Shown: piece by piece, positions 1-7,720 of the stretch
How positions within the stretch are numbered: position 1 is the first letter of the stretch
Layout: every line of letters starts with the position of its first letter
Origin: Pseudomonas delhiensis
Lineage (GTDB): Bacteria; Pseudomonadota; Gammaproteobacteria; Pseudomonadales; Pseudomonadaceae
Assembly: GCF_900187975.1 (NCBI RefSeq)
Contig: NZ_FZPC01000049.1
Location: forward strand, 1 to 33,661
DNA length: 33,661 nt
Direction: 5' to 3'
The notes under the pieces: generated by a model
What the model was told of the DNA's origin: nothing
The model's database searches: none
What the model saw: the letters and a program-made list of their open reading frames with translations, nothing else
Program-made: the position numbers and the translations under genes

Positions 1-106
1 ATGTTCATCGTGACTCCCCCTCCGGGACTGTTGCCAACACATCAGTCTGGCACCTAGATGCCGTAGGAGGGAGGAGTCCATTTCATTGCCCTACGGTCGG
101 GCCTGG

Positions 107-139
107 CGTAGGGCGAATAACCGTTCGCGGTTATCCGCC
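107..139. repeat. Palindromic intergenic repeat, copy 1
   Basis: This 33-base element contains the self-complementary core ataaccg-ttcg-cggttat. Its exact reverse complement occurs at 7828-7860, and a diverged relative lies at 7876-7910. It sits downstream of the leftward TetR-family gene, as expected for a REP-like or BIME-like dispersed intergenic element in Pseudomonas. The rest of positions 1-192 shows no convincing gene. Confidence 0.7.
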
Positions 140-192
140 GATACACCCAGGCCATGAATGGCGCCGAGGTTGAACCCGGAGTGGCCCGGGGC

Positions 193-846
193 CTACAGCG
201 GCAACGGCCGCATGCGGCCACTGGCCTTGGCCGGCTCGCCGGCGTCCGGGGCGGTGCCGCGCAGCACCAGGCGGGTGATGGTTTCGGCGGCGGCCTCGAA
301 GTCGGCGTCGCTGAGGCTGTCCTTGCCGGTGACCATGGAGATCTGCCAGTCGAAGTCGGCGTAGGTCTGGGTCGCCGCCCAGATGGTGAACAGCAGGTGG
401 TGCGGGTCCACCGGGGCCAGCAGGCCGCGGTCGATCCAGCTCTGCAGGCAGGCGATGTTGCGCTGGGCCTGGGCGTTCAGCTCGTCCAGGTATTCCCTGG
501 GCAGGTGCGGCGCGCCGTGCATCAGCTCGCTGGCGAACACCTTGGAGGCGTGCGGCAGCTCCTGGGAGATGCGCACCTTGGAGCGGATGTAGGCCTTGAG
601 CGCCTCGGCCGGCTCGTCGTCCTCGCGGAACGGCGCGGAGGCCTGCAGCAGCGGCTCCACCACGCTTTCCAGCACGCTGCGGTAGAGGTTTTCCTTGGAC
701 TGGAAGTAGTAGTAGACGTTGGGCTTGGGCAGCCCGGCGCGCGCCGCGATGTCGCTGGTCTTGGTGGCGGCGAAGCCCTTTTCGGCGAACTCTTCGCTGG
801 CGGCGCGGAGGATCAGGCGTCGGTTGCGTTCGCGAATGCTGGTCAT
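193..846 (-). CDS. TetR/AcrR-family transcriptional regulator (RutR/YcdC-like C-terminal domain)
   Basis: This 217-aa protein has an N-terminal helix-turn-helix at about residues 10-55: a first helix ending in FAEKGF, then the TSDIAARAGL recognition region and the VYYYFQSKENLY hallmark of TetR proteins. The remainder fits the ligand-binding C-terminal domain of the YcdC/RutR type (conserved SELMHGAP and WAATQTYADFDWQ segments). Such proteins are dimeric repressors that release DNA on binding a small ligand; RutR-type members often sense pyrimidine or purine catabolites, but the ligand here is unknown. The start at 846 was chosen because homologues begin near MTSIRERN; a longer frame to 927 adds an unconserved Pro-rich tail. 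The gene diverges from moaA, resembling the PA1504/PA1505 pair of PAO1 as I remember it. Confidence 0.85.
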   Translation of the reverse strand: MTSIRERNRRLILRAASEEFAEKGFAATKTSDIAARAGLPKPNVYYYFQSKENLYRSVLESVVEPLLQASAPFREDDEPAEALKAYIRSKVRISQELPHASKVFASELMHGAPHLPREYLDELNAQAQRNIACLQSWIDRGLLAPVDPHHLLFTIWAATQTYADFDWQISMVTGKDSLSDADFEAAAETITRLVLRGTAPDAGEPAKASGRMRPLPL

Positions 847-925
847 GGTCTGCTGGGTCTTCTTGTGCGCGGTTGCCCATGGCTGGGCCGGCGATGGTAG
901 CACCGGCCTCGCGGGCCCCTCAAGC

Positions 926-972
926 AAGGGCCCTTTGCTGAAAGTTGACCCGCCGTTCAGCTTTTATGTAGA
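926..972 (+). promoter_or_regulatory. Candidate TetR operator and moaA promoter
   Basis: A perfect 10-bp palindrome, aagggccctt, lies at 926-935 between the divergent regulator and moaA, with looser symmetry (agc/gct) outside it. Ten bases downstream is a possible -35 box, ttgacc (945-950), with a weak -10 around tgtaga (967-972). The position suits control by the adjacent TetR protein, but both boxes are weak and the assignment is inferred. Confidence 0.3.
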
Positions 973-1025
973 GTCTGCGGACCCCGGCGCCGCCACGGCG
1001 CCCGGCCTTCCAAGAGCTCGCCGCC

Positions 1026-2021
1026 ATGTCCGACAGCCAACTGGTCGACCCCTTCGGCCGCCGCATCACCTACCTGCGCCTGTCGGTGACCGACCGTTGC
1101 GACTTCCGCTGCACCTACTGCATGAGCGAAGACATGCAGTTCCTGCCGCGCGACCAGGTGCTGAGCCTGGAGGAACTCTACGCCGTGGCCGACGCCTTCA
1201 TCGCCCTGGGTGTGCGGCGCATCCGCATCACCGGCGGCGAGCCGCTGGTGCGCAAGGGCCTGAGCTCGCTGCTGGCGCGCCTGGGCGCGCGTCCCGAGCT
1301 GGAGGACCTGGCGATCACCAGCAACGGCTCGCAACTGGCCGGCCGCGCGGCCGAGCTGCGCGCCGCCGGGGTGCGCCGGCTGAACATCAGCCTGGATTCG
1401 CTGCGCCGCGAGCGCTTCGCCGCCTTCACCCGCAGCGACCGCCTGCCCCAGGTGCTGGCGGGGATAGAGGCGGCGCGGGCGGCGGGTTTCGAGCGCATCA
1501 AGCTCAACTGCGTGGTGCAGAAGGGGCGCAACGACGACGAGGTCTGCGAACTGGTGGAATACGCGCTGGCTCGCGGGCTGGACATCAGCTTCATCGAAGA
1601 GATGCCGCTGGGCAGCATCAGCAGCCACGACCGCGCGCAGACGCTGTGTAGCAGCGATGAGGTGCGCGCCCGCCTGGCCGAGCGCTGGCGACTGACGCCC
1701 AGCCTGGAGCGCAGCGGCGGCCCCTCGCGCTACTACCGCGTCGACGGGCTGCCCAGCCGCATCGGCTTCATCTCGCCGCACAGCCATAACTTCTGCGGCG
1801 ACTGCAACCGCGTGCGCGTCACCGCCGAGGGCAGGCTGGTGCTCTGCCTCGGCCACGAAGGCGCGCTGGACCTGCGCCAGCTGCTGCGCAGCCACCCCGG
1901 CGACGCCGCCCGGCTGCGCGCGGCGCTGGTCGAGGCGCTGCAGCTCAAGCCCCAGCGCCACCACTTCGACGCCGCCGAGCAGGTCCAGGTGCTGCGCTTC
2001 ATGAGCATGACCGGCGGCTGA
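1026..2021 (+). CDS. moaA: GTP 3',8-cyclase MoaA (molybdenum cofactor biosynthesis)
   Basis: This 331-aa radical-SAM enzyme converts GTP to 3',8-cyclo-7,8-dihydro-GTP, the first step of molybdopterin synthesis, in the cytoplasm. The N-terminal CxxxCxxC cluster ligands are C25, C29 and C32 in TDRCDFRCTYC. The SAM-binding ITGGEPL segment follows, and the second MoaA-specific 4Fe-4S site is at C257, C260 and C274. The protein ends in the conserved GG tail. Length is normal for the family. It is not in a moa operon here: neighbours are a TetR regulator and a solute-binding protein, which matches the second moaA copy (moaA2, PA1505) of P. aeruginosa. It is therefore probably a paralogue serving a particular molybdoenzyme or growth condition. 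Confidence 0.93.
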   Translation: MSDSQLVDPFGRRITYLRLSVTDRCDFRCTYCMSEDMQFLPRDQVLSLEELYAVADAFIALGVRRIRITGGEPLVRKGLSSLLARLGARPELEDLAITSNGSQLAGRAAELRAAGVRRLNISLDSLRRERFAAFTRSDRLPQVLAGIEAARAAGFERIKLNCVVQKGRNDDEVCELVEYALARGLDISFIEEMPLGSISSHDRAQTLCSSDEVRARLAERWRLTPSLERSGGPSRYYRVDGLPSRIGFISPHSHNFCGDCNRVRVTAEGRLVLCLGHEGALDLRQLLRSHPGDAARLRAALVEALQLKPQRHHFDAAEQVQVLRFMSMTGG

Positions 2022-2059
2022 GCCACGCCCGGGAACAACAAAACCAACAAGGAGAGTCC

Positions 2060-2884
2060 ATGAAGCTCGCGGTCCTCGGCTGGGCGCTCGGCGCCGCCGT
2101 TTCCTCCCAGGCCATGGCGCAGACCTACGTGGTCGGCGTCGAAGACCTGCAATTCCTGCCGCACTACAGCACCGACGCCCAGGGCCGCTACCAGGGCTTC
2201 GCCCGCGAACTGCTCGACCGCTTCGCCGAGCATTGCGGCGTGCAGCTGGAGTACCGCCCGCTGCCGGTGGAGCGCCTGCTGCCGGCGCTGCTGGAAGGGC
2301 GCGTCGACCTCAAGTACCCGGACAACCCGGCCTGGGCCGAGGCGCAGAAGGCCGGCCACGCCCTGGTCTACAGCCGGCCGGCGGTGCAGTACGTCGACGG
2401 TGTGCTGGTCGCTCCGGCGCGCGTCGGCCAGGGCCTGCCGGCGCTCAAGCGCCTGGCCGTGGTGGACGGCTGGACGCCGCGCGGCTACCAGCAGGCCATC
2501 GAGCAGGGGCAACTGGCGCGGCTGCCCAGCGCCGATTTGCGGCAGATGATCCACCAGGCCCTGAAGAAGGAGGCCGACGGCGCCTACTTCAACGTGGTGG
2601 TCGCCACCTATTACCTGGACAACATCCGCGCCCGGCCCGGCGCCCTGGTCTTCGACCCGGGCCTGCCGCACACCCGCAGCGACTTCCGGCTGTCCAGCGA
2701 GCGGCACCCCGAGCTGGTCGGCTGCTTCGACCGCTTCCTCGTCGAGCAGGCGGCGCAAGTGGCCGCGCTGAAAGCCCGCCATGGCGTGGAGGCCAGCCTC
2801 GATCCGGCGCACCTGGGCGTGGAACAGTGGAAGCTGGACTACCTGGAGCGGCAAAAGGCCCGGCAGCAGGGACGAACGCCCTGA
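2060..2884 (+). CDS. Periplasmic amino-acid-type solute-binding protein (SBP family 3)
   Basis: This 274-aa protein starts with a signal peptide (MKLAVLGWALGAAVSSQAMA, cleavage before Q). A mature domain follows with the order typical of bacterial extracellular solute-binding proteins family 3: a first strand YVVGVEDLQFLPHY, then GFARELLDRFAEHCG, the RLLPALLEGRVDLKYP segment and a C-terminal lobe with DFRLS. A clear aaggag ribosome-binding site lies at 2049-2054. No ABC permease or ATPase gene adjoins it, so it may be an orphan binding protein or a sensor for another system. The ligand cannot be named. It lies 38 nt after moaA and may be cotranscribed with it. Confidence 0.75.
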   Translation: MKLAVLGWALGAAVSSQAMAQTYVVGVEDLQFLPHYSTDAQGRYQGFARELLDRFAEHCGVQLEYRPLPVERLLPALLEGRVDLKYPDNPAWAEAQKAGHALVYSRPAVQYVDGVLVAPARVGQGLPALKRLAVVDGWTPRGYQQAIEQGQLARLPSADLRQMIHQALKKEADGAYFNVVVATYYLDNIRARPGALVFDPGLPHTRSDFRLSSERHPELVGCFDRFLVEQAAQVAALKARHGVEASLDPAHLGVEQWKLDYLERQKARQQGRTP

Positions 2885-2930
2885 CGGGGCTTTCCGTAGG
2901 CCACGGGCTTTCCCTAGAATCACGCGGCCG

Positions 2931-3467
2931 ATGTGCTGCGAGGCCGATGTGAGCGAGAGTCAACTGAGAATTCCACTGGGCGACTGCTGCCTGGTTTGCG
3001 AGGGTTTCCGCCAGCGGGTGGCGGGGCGGCCGTCGCTGGAAGTCGACGGCGATCTGCTCTGGGCCCTGGAGCACAACAGCTGGCAGCCGCTGGCGGTGAC
3101 GCTGGAACCGCTGGCCGACGGCGCCCGGGTTCGCCCGCTGCCGCTGCGGCGCCAGGCCGCCTTCGATGCGCAGCGGGTGCTGGAATGGCGCGACGACGAG
3201 GTGCGGATCGCCTGCCTGCCCGCCGTGCGCGATGCCCGGGCACTGCTCGACTGGTGCCGGGCGCGCTGGCCGGGGGCGGACTTCGGCGCGCAGGCGATCG
3301 ATGCCCAGGCCTATGCCTGGGGCCGCCTGCTGCGCCTGGACTGCCGGCGCGCCGGGCTGGCCGTGGCCGGCCACGAGCACTTCCTGCTGCCCCATGCCTA
3401 CCCTTGCGTGTACCTCGGCCACCTGGCCCTGGACTGGCGACGCTTGCGCTTCGAACCAAACGCCTGA
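2931..3467 (+). CDS. Conserved hypothetical protein (Pseudomonas-type, unknown function)
   Basis: I do not recognise this 178-aa product. It has no signal peptide or membrane segment and is rich in Arg, Ala and Leu, with several Trp residues and a Cys-rich start (MCCEADV, then GDCCLVCEGF). The reading frame has strong high-GC third-position bias, which supports it being real. The start is uncertain: ATG at 2931, or GTG at 2949 giving VSESQLRIP and skipping the two N-terminal Cys. It follows the solute-binding protein by 46 nt on the same strand. An imperfect GC-rich hairpin (ggcgcc arms, 3487-3509) lies downstream and may end the transcript. Confidence 0.6.
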   Translation: MCCEADVSESQLRIPLGDCCLVCEGFRQRVAGRPSLEVDGDLLWALEHNSWQPLAVTLEPLADGARVRPLPLRRQAAFDAQRVLEWRDDEVRIACLPAVRDARALLDWCRARWPGADFGAQAIDAQAYAWGRLLRLDCRRAGLAVAGHEHFLLPHAYPCVYLGHLALDWRRLRFEPNA

Positions 3468-3601
3468 CGCCGTGATCTGAACAGAAGGCGCCTCGGTCGG
3501 CGACGGCGCCCGGGCTTTGCTTGTGCAACCGTGCTTGGCGGCGCGGAACCTCCGGCTTTCCCCGGCGGTCTGCTAGCGCGTCAAAGTGGAGGAGACCCAG
3601 A

Positions 3602-3997
3602 ATGACAATCACAAAACGGGTAAGGCGGCTGGCGGCCGTGCTGGTGCTGGCGCAGTTGGGCGTGGTCGCCGAGGTGCCCCTGGCGCAGGCGGCGATGGTG
3701 GGCACCGGCGAGGTGCTGCAGGCGCAACAGCAGCACGTCGACCGCGAGCAACTGCTGCGCATGCTCGATGACCAGGGCGTGCAGAAGAAGCTGCAGTCCA
3801 TGGGCGTGGAGCGCAGCCAGGTCGAGCAGCGCATCAAGAGCCTGTCCAACGAGGAGCTGGCGCAGTTCAACCAGCAGCTGGACCAGGCGCCGGCCGGTGG
3901 CATCATCGGCATCATCATCCTGTTCCTGCTGATCTTCATCATCACCGACATGCTCTGCATCACGCATATCTTCACCTTCGTGCGGTGCCAGCGTTGA
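3602..3997 (+). CDS. PA2779-family small exported protein
   Basis: This 131-aa protein matches what I know as the PA2779 family (DUF6627). Visible in order are an N-terminal hydrophobic export segment (residues about 8-31, ending AQAAM), a charged Gln-rich amphipathic middle (MLDDQGVQKKLQSMGV, VEQRIKSLSNEELAQF) and a C-terminal transmembrane helix with GGIIGIIILFLLIFIITD. The middle segment could form a short coiled coil in the periplasm. Start: the ATG at 3602 follows a strong ggaggag site (3588-3594); the upstream in-frame extension lacks conservation. The stop overlaps the start of the next gene, the PA2778-like peptidase, and the two families are found together in P. aeruginosa, so they probably act together. 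Biochemical role unknown. Confidence 0.8.
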   Translation: MTITKRVRRLAAVLVLAQLGVVAEVPLAQAAMVGTGEVLQAQQQHVDREQLLRMLDDQGVQKKLQSMGVERSQVEQRIKSLSNEELAQFNQQLDQAPAGGIIGIIILFLLIFIITDMLCITHIFTFVRCQR

Positions 3998-4950
3998 GGC
4001 GTGCCGCCGCTGCCGTGGCCCTGGCGGCGCTGCTGCTCGGCGGCTGCGCCACGGCGCCGCGGCTGCCGGCGGAGGTCGACGCGCTGCCACGGCGCGTCGA
4101 GCTGGCCGAGGTGCAGTTCTTTCCCCAGCAGCAATACCAGTGCGGGCCGGCGGCGCTCGCCACCGTGCTCAACCAGCGCGGTGTGCGGGTGACGCCGAAC
4201 CAGCTGAAGGAGCGGGTGTTCCTGCCGCAGCGCCAGGGCAGCCTGCAGGTCGAGCTGGTGGCCGCGGCGCGCGAGCGCGGCCTGCTGGTCTACCCGCTGC
4301 GCCCGCGCCTGGAGGACGTGCTCAAGGAAGTGGCCGCCGGCAACCCGGTGCTGGTGCTGCAGAACAACGGCCTGGACTGGTTGCCGATGTGGCACTACGC
4401 CGTGGTGGTCGGCTATGACCGCGACCGCCACGAACTGGTGCTGCGCTCCGGCATCACCCAGCGCCTGGTGATCGACTTCACCGCGTTCGACGTCACCTGG
4501 CGGCGCAGCGGGCGCTGGGCGGTGCTGACGCTGCCGGCCGACCGGCTGCCGGCCAGCGCCGAACCGACACGTTGGCTGCGCGCGGCCCACGACCTGGAGG
4601 AAACCGGGCAACAGGCCCTGGCCGACCAGGCCTACCGCACCGCCACCCGGGCCTGGCCGCAGGAGCCGCTGGGCTGGTTCGCCCTGGCCAACGCCCGCTA
4701 TGCCGCCGGCGACCTGGGCGGGGCCGAAACGGCGCTGCGCCACAGCGTGGCCGCCCGGCCGGACTTCGCCGCCGCCTGGTACAACCTGGCCAACGTCATG
4801 GCCGAGCGCGGCTGCGGCGAGCAGGCCCGCGCCCCGGCGAGCTGCGCGCACCAGCTGGCGCCGACGGATGCGCGCTTCCTCCAGGCGCCCCGGGCGGCGC
4901 CGGTGGCTTCCGGGCAATGCAGCGCCGCGCCCGCCTGCCCCGCACTTTGA
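3985..4950 (+). CDS. PA2778-family lipoprotein cysteine peptidase with TPR repeats
   Basis: This 321-aa protein has a lipoprotein signal with lipobox LGGC (lipidated Cys21). A C39-like papain-fold domain follows: QQYQCGPAALATVL with nucleophile C53, and MWHYAVVVGYDRD with H137. The C-terminal half carries TPR-like helices (about residues 195-280; EPLGWFALANARYAAGDLGGAE, then AAWYNLANVMAERG). The predicted role is an envelope-anchored bacteriocin-leader-like or peptide-processing protease; its substrate may be the product of the preceding gene. Translation starts at GTG 3985, inside the 3' end of that gene (13-nt overlap), which implies translational coupling. The last 35 residues are low-complexity Ala/Pro. 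The function is not established in any organism that I know of. Confidence 0.8.
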   Translation: MPALRRAAAAVALAALLLGGCATAPRLPAEVDALPRRVELAEVQFFPQQQYQCGPAALATVLNQRGVRVTPNQLKERVFLPQRQGSLQVELVAAARERGLLVYPLRPRLEDVLKEVAAGNPVLVLQNNGLDWLPMWHYAVVVGYDRDRHELVLRSGITQRLVIDFTAFDVTWRRSGRWAVLTLPADRLPASAEPTRWLRAAHDLEETGQQALADQAYRTATRAWPQEPLGWFALANARYAAGDLGGAETALRHSVAARPDFAAAWYNLANVMAERGCGEQARAPASCAHQLAPTDARFLQAPRAAPVASGQCSAAPACPAL

Positions 4951-5026
4951 GGCGCCACGTGCATTTTCTTTGAACCGCTGCGCTTGGCCGCCGGCCTAAA
5001 TGGCATTCCTCCAGGAGGTGCAGGCC

Positions 5027-5941
5027 ATGGCCAGCGACAAGCAGCACCCGGCGGGCGATGGCGCCGGGAAGGTCCGCCCCGGTTCGGCCAGGGCTGGCGA
5101 GAAGGGCGATACCGCGGACGATCTTTCCGCCGAGGAGCGCCGCAAGGTCGAGAAGGCCCAGCCGCCCCGGGCGCTGGTGCTGCATGAGGTGATCCGCCTG
5201 CAGGGCAATCACGAGCTGGAGCGCACCCTGGCGGCGCTCTGGTGGTCGGCCCTGGCCGCCGGGCTGACCATCGGCCTGTCGCTGATGGCCATGGGTCTGT
5301 TCCGCGCCAGGCTGCCGGAGCACGACAGCGCGGCCATCGTCACCAGCCTCGGCTACCCGGTGGGGTTCCTCGCCATCATCCTCGCCCGCCAGCAGCTGTT
5401 CACCGAGAACACCCTGACCGCGGTGCTGCCGCTGATGAGCGAGCCGACCCTGCGCAAGGCCGGGCAGTTGCTGCGCCTGTGGGGCGTGGTGCTGCTGGGC
5501 AACGTCGTCGGCGCGCTGCTGTTCGCCTACGCCATGCTGCACCTGCCGATCTTCGATGCGAAGACCGACCAGGCCTTCCTCGAGATCGGCCGCGAGGTCA
5601 TGGAGAACGACGGCTGGCAGATGTTCTCCCGCGGCATCGTCTCCGGCTGGATGATCGCCACCATGGTCTGGCTGGTGCCGGCGGCGGAGGGCGCCAAGGT
5701 GTGGATCATCATCCTGGTCACCTACCTGATGTCGCTGGGCAGCTTCAGCCATATCGTGGTCGGCACCTGCGAGGTCGGCTACCTGATGTGGGCTGGCGAG
5801 CTGGGCTGGAAGGCCTTCCTGCTGGACTTCGCGCTGCCGACGCTGGCCGGCAACATCGTCGGCGGCAGCCTGATCTTCGCCCTGATCAGCCACGCGCAGA
5901 TCCGCAGCGACAGCGGCGCGCCAACGAAAACGGCGCCCTAG
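5027..5941 (+). CDS. Formate/nitrite transporter (FNT) family membrane protein, YfdC-like
   Basis: This 304-aa protein has a charged cytoplasmic N-terminus (about 45 residues with DLSAEERRKVEKAQ) followed by about six membrane segments. The FNT signature region is visible as LGYPVGFLAIILARQQLFTENT. The family forms pentameric channels for small monovalent acids; YfdC-type members have no firmly known substrate. The start at 5027 was chosen for its aggaggtg site (5013-5020, 6-nt spacing) over the ATG at 5000, which lacks one. It is likely the counterpart of PAO1 PA2777, since its neighbours correspond to PA2776, PA2778 and PA2779. The stop codon lies inside the shared terminator hairpin with the convergent oxidase gene. 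Confidence 0.82.
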   Translation: MASDKQHPAGDGAGKVRPGSARAGEKGDTADDLSAEERRKVEKAQPPRALVLHEVIRLQGNHELERTLAALWWSALAAGLTIGLSLMAMGLFRARLPEHDSAAIVTSLGYPVGFLAIILARQQLFTENTLTAVLPLMSEPTLRKAGQLLRLWGVVLLGNVVGALLFAYAMLHLPIFDAKTDQAFLEIGREVMENDGWQMFSRGIVSGWMIATMVWLVPAAEGAKVWIIILVTYLMSLGSFSHIVVGTCEVGYLMWAGELGWKAFLLDFALPTLAGNIVGGSLIFALISHAQIRSDSGAPTKTAP

Positions 5942-5949
5942 GGCGCCGT
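5930..5949. terminator. Bidirectional terminator between convergent genes
   Basis: A near-perfect hairpin, acggcgccc-ta-gggcgccgt, is centred on the stop codon of the FNT gene. A-rich sequence lies on the left (ccaacgaaaa), giving a U-tract for the leftward transcript. It serves the FNT gene and the oxidase gene, which converge here. Confidence 0.7.
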
Positions 5950-5967
5950 CGTCGTTCGCGGGGTAGG

Positions 5968-7251
5968 CTACACGCCCAGCTTGTCGCGCAGGTTGTAGTA
6001 CCAGGCGCCGATCGCGGAGAAGGGCACCTGGAACATGCGGCCGCCCGGGAAGGGGTAGTGCGGCAGGTCGGCGAAGGCGTCGAAGCGCTCGGCCTGGCCG
6101 CGCAGGGCCTCGGCCAGCACCTTGCCGGCCAGGTGGGTGTAGGTGACGCCGTGGCCGCTGCAACCCTGGGAGTAGTAGATGTTGTCGCCGATCCGGCCGA
6201 CCTGCGGCAGGCGCGACAGGGTCAGCAGGAAGTTGCCGGTCCAGGCGAAGTCGATCTTCACGTTCTTCAGCTGCGGGAACACCTTCAGCATCTTCGGACG
6301 AATGATGGCTTCGATGTTCGACGGATCACGGGCACCGTAGACCACGCCGCCGCCGAAGATCAGGCGCTTGTCGCTGGTCAGGCGGTAGTAGTCCAGCAGG
6401 TAGTTGCAGTCCTCGACACAGTAGTCCTGGGGCAGCAGGCTCCTGGCCAGCTCGTCGCCCAGCGGCTCGGTGGTGATCACCTGGGTGCCGCACGGCATGG
6501 ACTTGGAGGCCAGCTCCGGAACCAGGCCGCCGAGGTAGGCGTTGCCGGCCACCACCACGAACTTGGCCTTCACGCGGCCCTGCGGGGTGTGCACCACCGG
6601 GTTGGCGCCACGCTCGATCTTCACCGCCGGGGACTGCTCGTGGATCACGCCGCCGAGGGATTCCACGGCCGCGGCTTCGCCCAGGGCGAGGTTCAGCGGA
6701 TGGATGTGGCCGCCGCTCATGTCGAGCATGCCGCCGACGTAGCTGTCGGTGTTCACCACTTCGCGGATGCGCTTGGCGTCCATCAGCTCCAGCTGGGTGT
6801 GGCCGAAGCGCTCCCAGAGCTTCTTCTGCGACTCCAGGTGGCCCATCTGCTTGGCGCTGAGGGCGGCGAACACGCCACCGTCCTTCAGGTCGCACTGGAT
6901 GTCGTACTTGGCGATGCGCTCACGGATGATGCGGCCGCCCTCGAAGGCCATCTGGCCGAGCAGTTGCGCCTGCTTCGGGCCGACGGTGCGTTCGATGACG
7001 TCGATGTCGCGGCTGTAGCTGTTGACGATCTGGCCGCCGTTGCGGCCGGATGCGCCGAAGCCGACCTTGGCGGCCTCCAGTACGGTCACCTTGAAGCCGT
7101 TCTCCAGCAGGAAGAGGGCGGTGGACAGACCGGTGTAGCCCGCGCCGATGATGCAGACGTCGGTTTCGGTCTCGCCCTTGAGCTCGGGGCGCGGCGGGAC
7201 CGGATTGGCCGAGGCTGCATAGTAGGAAGTGGGATAAGAAGTGTGCGGCAT
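5968..7251 (-). CDS. pauB: FAD-dependent gamma-glutamylputrescine oxidoreductase (PuuB/PauB type)
   Basis: This 427-aa DAO-family flavoprotein would oxidise gamma-glutamylated polyamines to the aldehyde in the putrescine degradation pathway, in the cytoplasm. The N-terminal dinucleotide-binding motif is DVCIIGAGYTGLSTALFLLENG (about residues 31-52), followed by the FAD-contacting GFGASGRNGGQ. The C-terminal flavin segment QGCSGHGVTYTHLAGK is also present. Length and order match PuuB. Start: ATG at 7251 with MPHTSYPTSYYAASANP, which resembles known PauB N-termini; the frame runs on to 7311, but no ribosome-binding site supports that start. It appears equivalent to PA2776, named pauB3 in PAO1. 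Neither the glutamylation nor the aldehyde dehydrogenase gene is adjacent. Confidence 0.88.
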   Translation of the reverse strand: MPHTSYPTSYYAASANPVPPRPELKGETETDVCIIGAGYTGLSTALFLLENGFKVTVLEAAKVGFGASGRNGGQIVNSYSRDIDVIERTVGPKQAQLLGQMAFEGGRIIRERIAKYDIQCDLKDGGVFAALSAKQMGHLESQKKLWERFGHTQLELMDAKRIREVVNTDSYVGGMLDMSGGHIHPLNLALGEAAAVESLGGVIHEQSPAVKIERGANPVVHTPQGRVKAKFVVVAGNAYLGGLVPELASKSMPCGTQVITTEPLGDELARSLLPQDYCVEDCNYLLDYYRLTSDKRLIFGGGVVYGARDPSNIEAIIRPKMLKVFPQLKNVKIDFAWTGNFLLTLSRLPQVGRIGDNIYYSQGCSGHGVTYTHLAGKVLAEALRGQAERFDAFADLPHYPFPGGRMFQVPFSAIGAWYYNLRDKLGV

Positions 7252-7393
7252 ATTGCACCTGTGTTTGTTATTTTTTACGAGATGGGCTGATGCTACCCGA
7301 GTCGAAATCACTCGGCTAGTGGCCGTGCAAAATTTTTTACGCGAGAACGAACATAAAAAAATTCCCTTTTTCAGGGGGTTAGCGAAAAAATGC

Positions 7394-7421
7394 TTGACGG
7401 CTCAACGCCTTCGCGTAGAAT
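7394..7421 (+). promoter_or_regulatory. Sigma-70 promoter of the tRNA-Val genes
   Basis: A -35 box ttgacg (7394-7399) and a -10 box tagaat (7416-7421) are separated by 16 nt. A GC-rich discriminator follows (gcgcccc), typical of stringently controlled stable-RNA promoters. The tRNA begins 15 nt after the -10 box. Confidence 0.75.
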
Positions 7422-7435
7422 GCGCCCCCATCGCT

Positions 7436-7512
7436 AGGCACATAGCTCAGTTGGTTAGAGCACCACCTTGACATGGTGGGGGTCGTTGGTTCGAGTCCAA
7501 TTGTGCCTACCA
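7436..7512 (+). tRNA. tRNA-Val (GAC), copy 1
   Basis: This 77-nt cloverleaf has acceptor arms aggcaca (7436-7442) and tgtgcct (7502-7508), an encoded ACCA end, the T-loop ggttcgagtcc and anticodon GAC at 7470-7472 within the loop ttgacat. It reads GUC and GUU valine codons. It is the first of two tandem copies that differ by one D-loop base. Confidence 0.96.
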
Positions 7513-7534
7513 AATTCCCGCTTCGGCGGTAGCG

Positions 7535-7563
7535 AAAGGGCGATCTTAGGCGGTCGCCTTTTT
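7535..7563 (+). terminator. Weak terminator-like hairpin between the tRNA-Val copies
   Basis: The arms gggcga and tcgcct pair with one G-U and are followed by ttttt. It is a degenerate version of the stronger terminator after copy 2, so read-through into the second tRNA or processing of a joint precursor is likely. Confidence 0.45.
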
Positions 7564-7567
7564 CTTT

Positions 7568-7644
7568 AGGCACATAGCTCAGCTGGTTAGAGCACCACCT
7601 TGACATGGTGGGGGTCGTTGGTTCGAGTCCAATTGTGCCTACCA
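7568..7644 (+). tRNA. tRNA-Val (GAC), copy 2
   Basis: This 77-nt gene is identical to copy 1 except for agctggtt in place of agttggtt in the D arm. The anticodon GAC is at 7602-7604 and the ACCA end at 7641-7644. It probably arose from copy 1 by tandem duplication of a 132-nt unit that includes the 3' flank. Confidence 0.96.
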
Positions 7645-7667
7645 ATTCACCGCTTCGGCGGTAGCAG

Positions 7668-7697
7668 AAAGGGCGATCCGCGAGGGTCGCCCTTTTT
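7668..7697 (+). terminator. Rho-independent terminator of the tRNA-Val transcript
   Basis: The stem aaagggcga (7668-7676) pairs with tcgcccttt (7687-7695) around a 10-nt loop and is followed by a T run. The geometry and U-tract are good for intrinsic termination. Confidence 0.75.
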
Positions 7698-7720
7698 GTT
7701 TGTGCGCGTTTTTTTGGGCT

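Noticed and set aside
2920..4917. Long minus-strand frame of 665 codons over the PA2779/PA2778-like genes
   Set aside because: The translation is Arg/Pro/Gly-rich with no domain, while the plus-strand genes have signal peptides, a lipobox and ribosome-binding sites.
5242..7290. Plus-strand frame of 682 codons covering the FNT gene end and the oxidase in antisense
   Set aside because: It crosses two well-supported convergent genes and their shared terminator; the product is low complexity.
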